A DNA stretch of 11,111 nt from Omnitrophica WOR_2 bacterium RIFCSPHIGHO2_02_FULL_52_10. Lineage in GTDB: Bacteria > Omnitrophota > Gorgyraeia > Zapsychrales > Zapsychraceae. This document shows positions 1 through 6,685 of the stretch, piece after piece. Numbering within the stretch: position 1 is the first letter of the stretch; every line of letters starts with the position of its first letter. The stretch covers positions 1 to 11,111 of the forward strand of contig MHGR01000118.1 in NCBI GenBank assembly GCA_001805655.1, written 5' to 3'. Below the pieces are notes generated by a model. The model saw only the letters and a list, made by a program, of their open reading frames with translations, was not told where the DNA came from and did no database searches. The position numbers were made by a program, and so were the translations under genes.

Positions 1-2
1 AG

Positions 3-893
3 ATCAAGGAGCCTCAAAGGGAAGAATTTGCTTTGCTGCGGCCGTGGTTGATTGTGTTCACGTATTTTCATTTTGCCGCCAGCCGTGAACTGACCGAGGC
101 TATGCTTCAATCCAAAATCATAGCCTTTGCCTATGAAACGCTCCAGCTGGAAAGCGGGGAATTGCCCTGTTTGACCCCAATGAGCGAAGTGGCCGGCCGC
201 ATGGCGGTTCATGAGGGGGCGAAATACCTTGAGGAGCCGATGAAAGGGCGCGGGATCATGCTGGGAGGCGTTCCCGGGGTCAGCCCCGCTGAGGTTGTCA
301 TCCTCGGGGCCGGTGTCGTGGGTTCCAATGCCTGCAAGATGGCGGCCGGGTTAGGGGCGAATGTCACGGTCCTGGATATCAATCTCACCCGGCTGCGGTA
401 CATGGATGAAATCATGCCGGCGAACGTGCACACCCTGGCCAGCAACCGCCATTCCGTCAGGGAAGCGGTGACCAAAGCGGACCTGGTCATCAGCAGCGTA
501 TTAATCCGCGGGGCTAAGGCACCCTGCCTGATTGACAGGGCCATGCTGCGCTCCATGAAGCCCGGAGCGGTCATTGTCGATGTGGCCATTGACCAGGGTG
601 GCTCTGCCGAAACCAGCCGGCCGACCACCCATCAGGACCCGGTTTACGTGGTGGACGGGATTGTCCATTATTGCGTGACCAATATGCCGGGGGCGGTGGC
701 CCGAACCAGTACTTATGCCTTGACGAATGCCACCTTACCATATATCCTATTGTTGGCGGACAACGGTTACAAGGAAGGCATCCGCAGGTATTTTCCCCTC
801 CATCGGGCCGCAAACATGATTCAGGGGGAACTTGTCATCAAGGAAGTTGCGGACACATTTGGGATGCCCTACAGAGACCCCAAAGATATTTGA
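3..893 (+). CDS. ald: Alanine dehydrogenase, 5'-truncated by window edge
   Basis: This is the C-terminal 296 residues of NAD-dependent L-alanine dehydrogenase, which converts L-alanine to pyruvate, ammonia and NADH in the cytoplasm. The frame is already open at base 3 (reading IKEPQREEFALL), so the gene begins upstream. About 75 residues are missing compared with the usual ~370, including the N-terminal Arg and Lys that bind pyruvate. Visible hallmarks are FTYFHFAA with the family's active-site His (bases 69-71), the Rossmann loop GAGVVGSN (306 onward), VDVAIDQGG with the catalytic Asp (591-593), and the signature HYCVTNMPGAVARTST. An ATG at about base 417 or any other internal start would cut the domain, so a partial gene is the right reading. 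The present part is intact, with no frameshift. It is followed after 12 bases by a PilZ gene. The family assignment is firm, and the closely related transhydrogenase alpha subunit is less likely given the HYCVTNMPGAVARTS block. Confidence 0.95.
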   Translation: MKEPQREEFALLRPWLIVFTYFHFAASRELTEAMLQSKIIAFAYETLQLESGELPCLTPMSEVAGRMAVHEGAKYLEEPMKGRGIMLGGVPGVSPAEVVILGAGVVGSNACKMAAGLGANVTVLDINLTRLRYMDEIMPANVHTLASNRHSVREAVTKADLVISSVLIRGAKAPCLIDRAMLRSMKPGAVIVDVAIDQGGSAETSRPTTHQDPVYVVDGIVHYCVTNMPGAVARTSTYALTNATLPYILLLADNGYKEGIRRYFPLHRAANMIQGELVIKEVADTFGMPYRDPKDI

Positions 894-905
894 CAGGAAT
901 AAGTT

Positions 906-1289
906 ATGGTAAAACAGGTTGTACAAGAACGCCGCGGGCATATGCGGGCCAAGCGGGTGTTGAGCATTCAATACCGGCTGGTTAAAAGTCAGAGAAAAGA
1001 CGCAGATCATGACTGGCTGCTGTCCACAACGCAGGATATGAGCCCGGAAGGCCTTTCCTTTTATACGGACCGGGAGTATGTCAAGGGCGATATTTTGGAC
1101 ATCCATGTCGTTATGTCCGGGGTCCTGGATGTGTTCAAGGGTTGCGGTGAGGTGGTCCGTGTCGAGCGCAAAGAATCCGGGGCATGTGTTTTGGCAGCGG
1201 TAAGATTTATGGACAAAGGGCAGGTTCAATATAATACCCGGCCCAGCGGCCGGTCCCTCAAAAGGCACCGTTCTCAAAAAAGAATATGA
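906..1289 (+). CDS. PilZ domain protein (probable c-di-GMP receptor)
   Basis: This is a 127-residue, single-domain PilZ protein. PilZ domains bind cyclic di-GMP and change the behaviour of partner proteins in motility, adhesion or envelope functions. Both ligand motifs are visible: RxxxR as R10-GHM-R14 near the N terminus, and DxSxxG as D44-M-S46-PE-G49, followed by beta-strand-rich sequence to about residue 103. No signal peptide or membrane segment is present, so it is cytoplasmic. The ATG is preceded by a weak AGGAAT motif and lies 12 bases after the ald stop, so co-transcription with ald is plausible. The C-terminal tail (residues 104-127) is rich in Arg, Lys and Ser and looks non-domain. 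An open frame in another phase continues past the stop (see findings), so the natural C terminus could be shifted. The domain call is confident; the partner and output are unknown. Confidence 0.82.
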   Translation: MVKQVVQERRGHMRAKRVLSIQYRLVKSQRKDADHDWLLSTTQDMSPEGLSFYTDREYVKGDILDIHVVMSGVLDVFKGCGEVVRVERKESGACVLAAVRFMDKGQVQYNTRPSGRSLKRHRSQKRI

Positions 1290-1518
1290 TTCCAGCCGGT
1301 TCGTCCAACACCAGATCCGGCATGAACTCCCGGGATTGGGCTGGCGTTTCCATCGGCTGCGCTCGCGGCACTTCCGGGAAATCCTCAGCGATAGTCGAAG
1401 AGCCGGCTTGCGAGCGGGACGGCGGAACGGGTGGAGTTTCATAGAGCTTCGGGCAGGCGCGCCGAAGTTTTTCTTTATCTGTCCATCAAATCAATTTCGT
1501 ATCGGGGGAGGATGACGC
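1290..1518. other. Intergenic stretch between PilZ genes, largely unexplained
   Basis: These 229 bases hold no gene I can support. A frame is open across them from 1204 to the TGA at 1513-1515, but it has no ATG or GTG start and its translation is Arg-rich with no family I recognise. A 52-codon ATG frame at 1286-1444 overlaps the upstream stop as ATGA and is also unrecognised. The 3' end contains the terminator-like hairpin at 1445-1480 and then the ribosome binding site of the next gene. CGCTCGC near 1360 is complementary to GCGAGCG near 1410, which could form a larger fold. Confidence 0.4.
1445..1480 (+). terminator. Possible intrinsic terminator between the two PilZ genes
   Basis: AGCTTCGG at 1445-1452 pairs with CCGAAGTT at 1462-1469 (8 pairs including one G-U) around a 9-base loop. 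The 3' arm runs straight into TTTTTCTTT. This is the shape of a Rho-independent terminator on the + strand. It would end transcription from ald and the first PilZ gene before the second PilZ gene at 1519. The stem is short and only moderately stable, so it may be weak or may act as an attenuator. Confidence 0.5.
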
Positions 1519-2022
1519 ATGGAAGAGCAAAATCAGGAGCGGAGGAAGTACAAGCGTTATAACACCGAAGTTAAGATTTATTTTGATTTCTCCTATGATC
1601 TGCAGACCAAGGTCCACTACGAAGTCATTGACAAGAAAAAGAAAAAGCCGCTTCCCGGGAAATACACGGCCATCAGCCGGAACATCAGCGTGGAAGGCAT
1701 CTGCCTCATTTCCGACCATGCGTTAAAAAAGGGCGATGATCTGCGGCTGGAGTTGTACCTGCCCAGTTCCAACAAACCCATCCTGATGCAGGGCACCGTC
1801 AAGTGGTGTTCCCCCAGCAAACCTCCCGAAGAGATCAAAGACAAGAATGAAAAGATCCAATACCTTGCCGGAATTTTACTATCCACGGTCAACGGGGAAC
1901 CCGTTCCAGATTCGATTTATTATGATGAGGAATATAAAATCGACTGGAGCAGCGTCCTGGAGTCCGTGTTCGGGAATTACAAATTGCTGATGGGCGGAAA
2001 ATACAGAAAAGAGTCCAAGTAG
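1519..2022 (+). CDS. PilZ domain protein with C-terminal extension
   Basis: This is a 167-residue protein with a PilZ-type c-di-GMP-binding fold. R9-KYK-R13 is the RxxxR motif and N55-I-S57-VE-G60 is the (D/N)xSxxG motif. Beta strands follow (LRLELYLPSS, MQGTVKWC). A Lys-rich insertion (residues 38-48) separates the two motifs more widely than in the first PilZ protein. After about residue 122 there is a 45-residue acidic and aromatic tail (DSIYYDEEYKIDW onward) that is not part of the core domain and may contact a partner. No signal peptide is visible. The start is well supported by GGGGAGGA at 1504-1511, seven bases before the ATG. The neighbouring PilZ gene is clearly not a close duplicate, because the proteins differ in length, spacing and tail. 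Ligand binding is inferred from the motifs; the target is unknown. Confidence 0.82.
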   Translation: MEEQNQERRKYKRYNTEVKIYFDFSYDLQTKVHYEVIDKKKKKPLPGKYTAISRNISVEGICLISDHALKKGDDLRLELYLPSSNKPILMQGTVKWCSPSKPPEEIKDKNEKIQYLAGILLSTVNGEPVPDSIYYDEEYKIDWSSVLESVFGNYKLLMGGKYRKESK

Positions 2023-2055
2023 ATTTTTCGCGCGGGGGACGGGGGAGAACATCCG

Positions 2056-4125
2056 GTGAACAGTTTATGGAATGATGAAGAGGCGTCCGCGTTCGGCAGC
2101 GATCCGCTTTCCATAAGGGTATGCACGTCGCGATTGCTGGGGCGCGAACCCGCGCTGGTCCTGCACGGCGGGGGCAACACGTCGGTCAAGCTGCGCGAAA
2201 CAAATATCTTCGGCGAAAGCGAGGAGCTTCTGTATGTGAAGGGAAGCGGCGGGGACCTCGCGGCCATTGAAAAAGCCGGCTTTGCCCCCGTTAAAATGAG
2301 CGTGCTCCTGAAGATGGCCGGGCTGAGCGGCTTGAGCGATACAGAGATGGTCCGCCTGTTGAGAACGGCGATGACCGATCCCGGCGCGCCGAATCCTTCC
2401 GTTGAAGCGGTTCTCCACGCGATTATCCCGTTTGTTTTTGTCGACCATACCCATGCCGACGCGGTCGTGGCCGTGACCAACACGGAGCGCGGCAGTGACT
2501 ATATCCGAGACATTTACGGCGACCGTGTTCTCACCGTTCCCTACGTCATGCCCGGTTTTATCCTTGCCAAAAAAGTCTATGAGATGACCAGGGGTATAGA
2601 TTGGAAGCGCCTGGAAGGCATTATCCTGATGAACCACGGCGTTTTCACGTTCGCTGACGACGGCCGGACAAGCTACGAGCGCATGGTCCGGCTTGTCACG
2701 CAAGCGGAAGATTTTTTTGTTAAAAGGGGGATCGCGGTTCCCGGCCATGCGCCGCGCAAAGGTCTTGCGGATATTTCAGGAAAATTCAGGGAAGTATTCA
2801 GCGGCCTGCACCATCTGATCAAACCACACAAGAAAGAATCACCCCAACAGGATCCGCGGACGACGCTCTTGGAATTGGCCCGGCTGCGCAAAGCGGTTTC
2901 GGCCAAACGGGGGCTCCCCGTCCTGGCCAGGCTGAAGGCCTCCAGGCAGGATTTGGAATTCGCCAATGACGGCGCTGTGGAATCGAAGGCCACGCGCGGG
3001 CCGCTGACGCCGGACCACGTGATCCGCACCAAACGCACGCCGGTCATTCTCCGCGGGAATATGGAGGAAGATGTCGAGCGCTACGGCGCGGCGTATGAGG
3101 AGTATTTCAAGCGCAACGCCAATGGCAGCGCGCTGACCTGTCTGGACCGGGCGCCGCGCTGGGCGGTCTGGCCCGGGCGCGGGACGGTTGTTTTCGGCGG
3201 GACGGTAAAGGAAACCGAAATCATCTCGGATATCATTGACCACACCCTCTGGGCGATTCAGGCGGCGGAAGGTTTGGACCGTTGGCAGGCCCTGCCGGAG
3301 AAAGATATATTCGACGTAGAATACTGGGAATTGGAGCAGGCAAAAATCAAACAAGGAGGCGCGCGGCCCGTTTTCCAAGGGAAGGTCGCGGTGGTCACGG
3401 GCGCGGCCAGCGGCATCGGCAAGGCCTGCGCGCTGACCCTGCATGCGCAAGGCGCCGCCGTCTGTGCTTTGGATATTAATCCCGGCATAGAGCACATGTT
3501 CACGCAAAGCGGCATCTACGGCGGCATCTGCGACGTCACGAATGAAGAAGAGGTCAAGCGCGCCGTTGAATCGGTCATTACCCGGTTCGGCGGGCTGGAC
3601 ATTTTAGTCAGCAACGCCGGGATCTTCCCCGCGGGGGAAGCCATCGAGGACGTTCCGCCGGACACGTGGGGGCGCAGCCTCGACGTCAATTTATCCAGCC
3701 ATCAGCGTTTGCTCAAACAATGCATTCCGTTTTTGGCGCTGGGAATAGATCCGGCAGTGGTCATCGTGGCCTCCAAGAACGTGCCCGCCCCGGGACCGGG
3801 GGCCTCCGCGTATTCGGTCGCCAAGGCGGGATTGACGCAGCTGGCCCGCGTCGCCGCGCTGGAGCTTGGGCCGCGGGGGATCCGCGTCAATGTGGTCCAT
3901 CCCAACCAGGTCTTTGACACGGCGATATGGACGCCGGACGTTCTGGCGTCCCGGGCGCGGCAATACGGAATGAGCGTTGAAGAATATAAAAAAAGTAATA
4001 TACTAAGGACCGAGATTACCTCGTCCGATGTCGCCCAAATGGTGTGCGCGATGGCCGGCCCGGTATTTGCGAAAACGACCGGAGCGCAGGTCCCGATTGA
4101 CGGCGGCAATGACCGGGTGATTTGA
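2056..4125 (+). CDS. Bifunctional class II aldolase / short-chain dehydrogenase (RhaEW-like)
   Basis: This 689-residue cytoplasmic fusion enzyme has an aldolase half (about residues 15-260) with the phosphate-binding loop HGGGNTS (37-43), a likely catalytic Glu in PSVEAVLH (E117), and zinc-ligand histidines in HTHAD (H131, H133) and MNHG (H194). A linker region follows, then an SDR half (about 440-689) with TGAASGIGK (448-456), SNAG (519-522), N545, S573 and the YSVAK pair Y586/K590. Members of this family, such as Bacillus RhaEW, cleave L-rhamnulose 1-phosphate to dihydroxyacetone phosphate and lactaldehyde and then oxidise or reduce the aldehyde. The length matches that family. The start is GTG, with GGGGGAG at 2041-2047 as ribosome binding site; the next in-frame Met is residue 81, inside the aldolase domain. 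No rhamnose isomerase or kinase lies in the window, so the real substrate could be another sugar phosphate. All catalytic residues I checked are present. Confidence 0.88.
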   Translation: MNSLWNDEEASAFGSDPLSIRVCTSRLLGREPALVLHGGGNTSVKLRETNIFGESEELLYVKGSGGDLAAIEKAGFAPVKMSVLLKMAGLSGLSDTEMVRLLRTAMTDPGAPNPSVEAVLHAIIPFVFVDHTHADAVVAVTNTERGSDYIRDIYGDRVLTVPYVMPGFILAKKVYEMTRGIDWKRLEGIILMNHGVFTFADDGRTSYERMVRLVTQAEDFFVKRGIAVPGHAPRKGLADISGKFREVFSGLHHLIKPHKKESPQQDPRTTLLELARLRKAVSAKRGLPVLARLKASRQDLEFANDGAVESKATRGPLTPDHVIRTKRTPVILRGNMEEDVERYGAAYEEYFKRNANGSALTCLDRAPRWAVWPGRGTVVFGGTVKETEIISDIIDHTLWAIQAAEGLDRWQALPEKDIFDVEYWELEQAKIKQGGARPVFQGKVAVVTGAASGIGKACALTLHAQGAAVCALDINPGIEHMFTQSGIYGGICDVTNEEEVKRAVESVITRFGGLDILVSNAGIFPAGEAIEDVPPDTWGRSLDVNLSSHQRLLKQCIPFLALGIDPAVVIVASKNVPAPGPGASAYSVAKAGLTQLARVAALELGPRGIRVNVVHPNQVFDTAIWTPDVLASRARQYGMSVEEYKKSNILRTEITSSDVAQMVCAMAGPVFAKTTGAQVPIDGGNDRVI

Positions 4126-4133
4126 GCCTCGGC

Positions 4134-4679
4134 ATGAAAAAATATTTAGGGATCACATTGATGCTGGCAGGGATTTTTGTGACGCTCCTGTCCCGGGGAC
4201 AGCCGGGCGCGGCGGGGAGTGAGGAGGGTAAGACCATTAAAATTTATAATGCGGACAGCGGGACGTATGAGGAAGTGGAGACGATCGCCAAAGACGATGC
4301 GCAGTGGCGCGCTCAGCTTACCGGCGAACAGTTTCACGTCACCCGGAAGCACGGCACGGAGCGCCCGTTTACGGGCGCGTTGCTGAAGAATAAGAAAACC
4401 GGGGTGTATACCTGTGTGGCCTGCGGGACAGACCTGTTCCGCTCCGAGGCCAAATACGATTCGGGGACGGGCTGGCCGAGTTTCTGGCAACCGATTGCCG
4501 AAGAAAATATGGGGTACAGTGAAGACCGTTCATTCTTCACGAAGCGCGTGGAAGCGCATTGCCCGCGCTGCGGCGCCCATCTTGGCCATGTTTTTGACGA
4601 CGGCCCGCCGCTGACCCAAAAGAGGTTTTGCATCAACTCTGTGGCGCTGAATTTTAAACCGGGAAAAGCGGATGAATAA
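4134..4679 (+). CDS. msrB: Peptide-methionine (R)-S-oxide reductase MsrB, probably exported
   Basis: MsrB reduces the R form of methionine sulfoxide in oxidised proteins. In this 181-residue product, residues 1-28 look like a Sec signal peptide (MKKY, a hydrophobic stretch to about residue 19, then a likely AA-G cleavage zone), so repair would take place outside the cytoplasm. The MsrB domain spans about residues 54-176. It has zinc-site pairs C94/C97 and C143/C146, the GTGWPSFW signature (111-118), HVF (152-154) and the catalytic cysteine C166 in RFCINS. I chose the ATG at 4134, eight bases after the upstream stop. A TTG at 4122 overlapping that stop is also in frame and would add only four residues before the signal peptide. 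No strong ribosome binding site favours either. No MsrA partner is in view. Its last eight bases overlap the start of the helicase gene. The electron donor is unknown. Confidence 0.93.
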   Translation: MKKYLGITLMLAGIFVTLLSRGQPGAAGSEEGKTIKIYNADSGTYEEVETIAKDDAQWRAQLTGEQFHVTRKHGTERPFTGALLKNKKTGVYTCVACGTDLFRSEAKYDSGTGWPSFWQPIAEENMGYSEDRSFFTKRVEAHCPRCGAHLGHVFDDGPPLTQKRFCINSVALNFKPGKADE

Positions 4680-6039
4680 ACTTGCCGAACCCGCGGCCGG
4701 CAGGGACATCGATTTCAACCGGGAATTCGCCCTGGCGTATGACTTCCTGGAAAACACGTCGCGCAACGTGTTCATCACGGGCAAGGCCGGGACGGGCAAG
4801 TCAACGCTGCTGGAGTATTTCCGCGGCCACACGCTGAAAAATGTCGTTGTTTTGGCCCCCACCGGTGTGGCGGCCGTGAACGTCAAAGGCCAGACCATCC
4901 ACTCGTTTTTCTGCTTTAAACCGGACGTCACTGTGGACAGCGTGCGCCGCATCCGGCTGCGCCGGGCCCAGAAAAAGCTCTATGCATGTCTGGACACGCT
5001 GATCATTGACGAGGTTTCCATGGTGCGGTCGGACCTGCTCGATTGCATTGACCTGTTCCTGCGGCTGCACGGCCCTAAAAAAATGGTCCCGTTCGGCGGG
5101 GTGCAAATGGTGCTGATCGGGGACCTCTTTCAGCTTCCTCCCGTGGTGACCGCGGACGAGCAAAGCCTCTTTGAGGACATTTATGCCAGCCCCTATTTCT
5201 TTGACTCGAAGATTTACAGGGAGCTCAACGGCGGGGCCAACCACCCCTACAGGATCGAAACCATCGAATTAAAGAAAATTTACCGCCAGAAAGAGGAGGA
5301 TTTTATCAGGCTGCTGGGGGCGATCCGCGACCGCACGGCCACGCCGCAGCATTTGAAGGCCTTGAATCAAAGATACTTGCCCTATTTTCGGCCCGGGGGA
5401 AATGACCTTTATATTTATTTAACGACGACCAATGCCATGGCGGACACAATCAACCGCGCCAGGCTCAAGGAGCTGCCCGGCGACTCGTTTCTGTATGAGG
5501 GGACCGTGACCGGCGACTTTGAGTCGAAAACCCTCCCGACCCAGCAGGTCTTGGAGTTGAAGGCCGGCGCGCAGGTGATGCTTTTGAACAATGAACCCGG
5601 CGGGCGCTGGCGCAACGGCAGCATCGGAAAGATCCTGAGTTTTGCCGATGACGGTAAAATCGTCGTTGTGGAGCTGGCGGATGGCGGCACGGTCGAGGTG
5701 GCACCCTTCACATGGGAGATGTTCCGTTTTTATTACAACGAGGATACCGCAACGCTGGAGTCCCGGCCGGTGGGGTCGTTTACCCAGTATCCGCTGCGGC
5801 TGGCCTGGGCGGTGACGATCCATAAAAGCCAGGGCAAGACATTCACCAACGTGATCATCGATGTGGGCAGCGGGACATTCGCCCACGGCCAGATCTACGT
5901 GGCGTTGAGCCGGTGCACGACTTTTGAAGGCATTGTGCTGAAAAGGCCGATATTGCTCAGGCATATCCTGCTGGACGAAAGTGTCACGACCTTCATGGCG
6001 TCGCATCCGGCCGGCTGCGCGCACAACGGAGAGGCATGA
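4672..6039 (+). CDS. Pif1/RecD-type superfamily 1 DNA helicase
   Basis: This 455-residue ATP-dependent helicase carries the full motif set of the Pif1-like SF1B group: Walker A GKAGTGKS (37-44), motif Ia-like APTGVAAVNV and TIHSFF (62-80), Walker B LIIDEVSM with D113/E114, motif III GDLFQLPPV (150-158), motif V TIHKSQGKTF (382-391) and motif VI YVALSRCT (409-416). Proteins of this group unwind DNA in the 5'-3' direction and are linked to resolution of replication obstacles. This one is compact, with no added N-terminal or C-terminal domain, resembling the stand-alone bacterial AAA/Pif1 proteins. The ATG at 4672 lies inside the 3' end of msrB (8-base overlap), and the stop overlaps the next gene as ATGA, so translation is probably coupled in a chain. 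The helicase fold is certain; the DNA substrate and cellular role are inferred. RecD itself is excluded by the short length and the missing N-terminal domain. Confidence 0.9.
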   Translation: MNKLAEPAAGRDIDFNREFALAYDFLENTSRNVFITGKAGTGKSTLLEYFRGHTLKNVVVLAPTGVAAVNVKGQTIHSFFCFKPDVTVDSVRRIRLRRAQKKLYACLDTLIIDEVSMVRSDLLDCIDLFLRLHGPKKMVPFGGVQMVLIGDLFQLPPVVTADEQSLFEDIYASPYFFDSKIYRELNGGANHPYRIETIELKKIYRQKEEDFIRLLGAIRDRTATPQHLKALNQRYLPYFRPGGNDLYIYLTTTNAMADTINRARLKELPGDSFLYEGTVTGDFESKTLPTQQVLELKAGAQVMLLNNEPGGRWRNGSIGKILSFADDGKIVVVELADGGTVEVAPFTWEMFRFYYNEDTATLESRPVGSFTQYPLRLAWAVTIHKSQGKTFTNVIIDVGSGTFAHGQIYVALSRCTTFEGIVLKRPILLRHILLDESVTTFMASHPAGCAHNGEA

Positions 6040-6413
6040 ATTTAAAACAGCTGACCGCGCAGTTCTGCCATTTAAGGGTGAACGAGAAGCGCACGAGCTC
6101 GCCCGGCTACGAGGAATGGGTCATTTACGCCGAAGACCTCGGCAAGTGGAACAGGATCCTCTCCGATCTTTTGGGACCCGCGGTCAAGCCCAAAGGCGAG
6201 AAAACAACGCAGGAGGCTTTCGCGTTGACGGTGAAATTCGGCGGCATCCTGGAGGACCAGATCTTGTACCACAAAAAAATCGGCGGCGTGTCCGTGGTCG
6301 CCATGCTTTGGCCGTGGAAAAACAACGTGCACGTCACAATTAAAATGGCAAGCTTTAAGAGCGGGAAGGGGGCGGGAAACCCTGACGCGTCAATGCAATC
6401 GGAGGCAATGTGA
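6036..6413 (+). CDS. Hypothetical protein translationally coupled to the helicase
   Basis: I do not recognise a family for this 125-residue protein. It appears soluble: there is no signal peptide and no clear membrane segment. A mixed alpha/beta core seems likely (residues 1-105, with strands such as ALTVKFGGIL, GVSVVAMLW and NNVHVTIKMASF), followed by a polar, probably disordered tail (SGKGAGNPDASMQSEAM). The ATG sits in an ATGA overlap with the helicase stop, which argues for a real, coupled gene and possibly a related role. Codon use and base composition look like the neighbours. The stop is followed at once by the next small gene. Its reality is likely; its function is unknown. Confidence 0.65.
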   Translation: MNLKQLTAQFCHLRVNEKRTSSPGYEEWVIYAEDLGKWNRILSDLLGPAVKPKGEKTTQEAFALTVKFGGILEDQILYHKKIGGVSVVAMLWPWKNNVHVTIKMASFKSGKGAGNPDASMQSEAM

Positions 6414-6685
6414 TGCAACTAAAAACACTGAACGATTTGTTGGAGGTCGACGAGGAGGGCATACAGAAGTACAGCGTTGACCAATTGCGCCTGATCCTGG
6501 GCGTGGTCAGGTTTTTCGCGCGCTCGATTGAGCGTGAAATCAACCGCCGGGAAACTTCCGCGGCCGAACAAGACCTTATTCTGCTACGCCCCGCTGTTAG
6601 CGGGGCTTCGCTCGCCTCTGCGAAGCCCATCTCCAATAGCTTTCGCGACGGCGGAGCAGGGCAGAAATATTCTCGGGCAGAATAA
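6413..6685 (+). CDS. Small hypothetical protein with C-terminus encoded by a repeat element
   Basis: This 90-residue frame is not a recognised family. Residues 1-54 are charged and probably helical (QLKTLNDLLEV, then SVDQLRLILGVVRFFARSI and an Arg/Glu-rich stretch) and look like a genuine small protein. From about residue 55 the frame runs through a palindromic element, and its TAA stop is the last three bases of the element's right arm. The tail (LLRPAVSGASLASAKP onward) is therefore probably repeat-derived, and the original C terminus may have been lost or replaced. The start is ATG at 6413, sharing one base with the previous stop, with GGAGG at 6401-6405 at good spacing. A GTG at 6410 is possible but too close to that site. 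I am fairly sure that the 5' half is translated. Confidence 0.5.
   Translation: MQLKTLNDLLEVDEEGIQKYSVDQLRLILGVVRFFARSIEREINRRETSAAEQDLILLRPAVSGASLASAKPISNSFRDGGAGQKYSRAE
6576..6685. repeat. Palindromic repeat element with nested hairpins (REP/MITE-like)
   Basis: TTATTCTGC at 6576-6584 is exactly repeated in inverse orientation as GCAGAATAA at 6677-6685. A second inverse match is CTGCTACGCC (6581-6590) with GGCGGAGCAG (6650-6659), one mismatch. Inside are two strong hairpins: GCCCCGCT/AGCGGGGC at 6588-6606 with a 3-base loop, and GGGCTTCG/CGAAGCCC at 6603-6628 with a 10-base loop. They share bases 6603-6606 and so exclude each other. GGGCAGAA also occurs twice, 16 bases apart (6659 and 6675). 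No transposase is encoded. The layout is typical of dispersed intergenic palindromes, but only one clear copy is in the window, so its repeat nature across the genome is inferred. Confidence 0.6.

Noticed and set aside
209..628. Minus-strand open frame of 139 codons inside ald
   Set aside because: It is an antisense shadow of a clearly conserved gene, with no recognisable motif; the GC-rich codon pattern keeps such frames open.
747..1442. Minus-strand open frame of 231 codons across ald, the first PilZ gene and the spacer
   Set aside because: It covers two real + strand genes, has low-complexity Arg/Pro/Cys-rich sequence and no domain pattern.
1429..1449. GWSFIEL peptide resembling the start of a type IV pilin
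   Set aside because: There is no start codon and short leader before it, and no hydrophobic helix after it, so the likeness is chance.
1290..1518. c-di-GMP riboswitch or other known ncRNA between the PilZ genes
   Set aside because: I looked for the conserved riboswitch core by eye and did not find it; only generic inverse repeats are present.
2065..3507. Long minus-strand open frames (227 and 222 codons) opposite the aldolase/dehydrogenase gene
   Set aside because: The + strand carries all catalytic motifs of a known fusion enzyme; the antisense translations show no family features.
5419..6024. Minus-strand open frame of 201 codons opposite the helicase
   Set aside because: It is antisense to helicase motifs V and VI and has no supporting ribosome binding site or motif.
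6588..6628. GC-rich hairpins as an intrinsic terminator
   Set aside because: Neither stem is followed by a T-run; they fit a palindromic element better.
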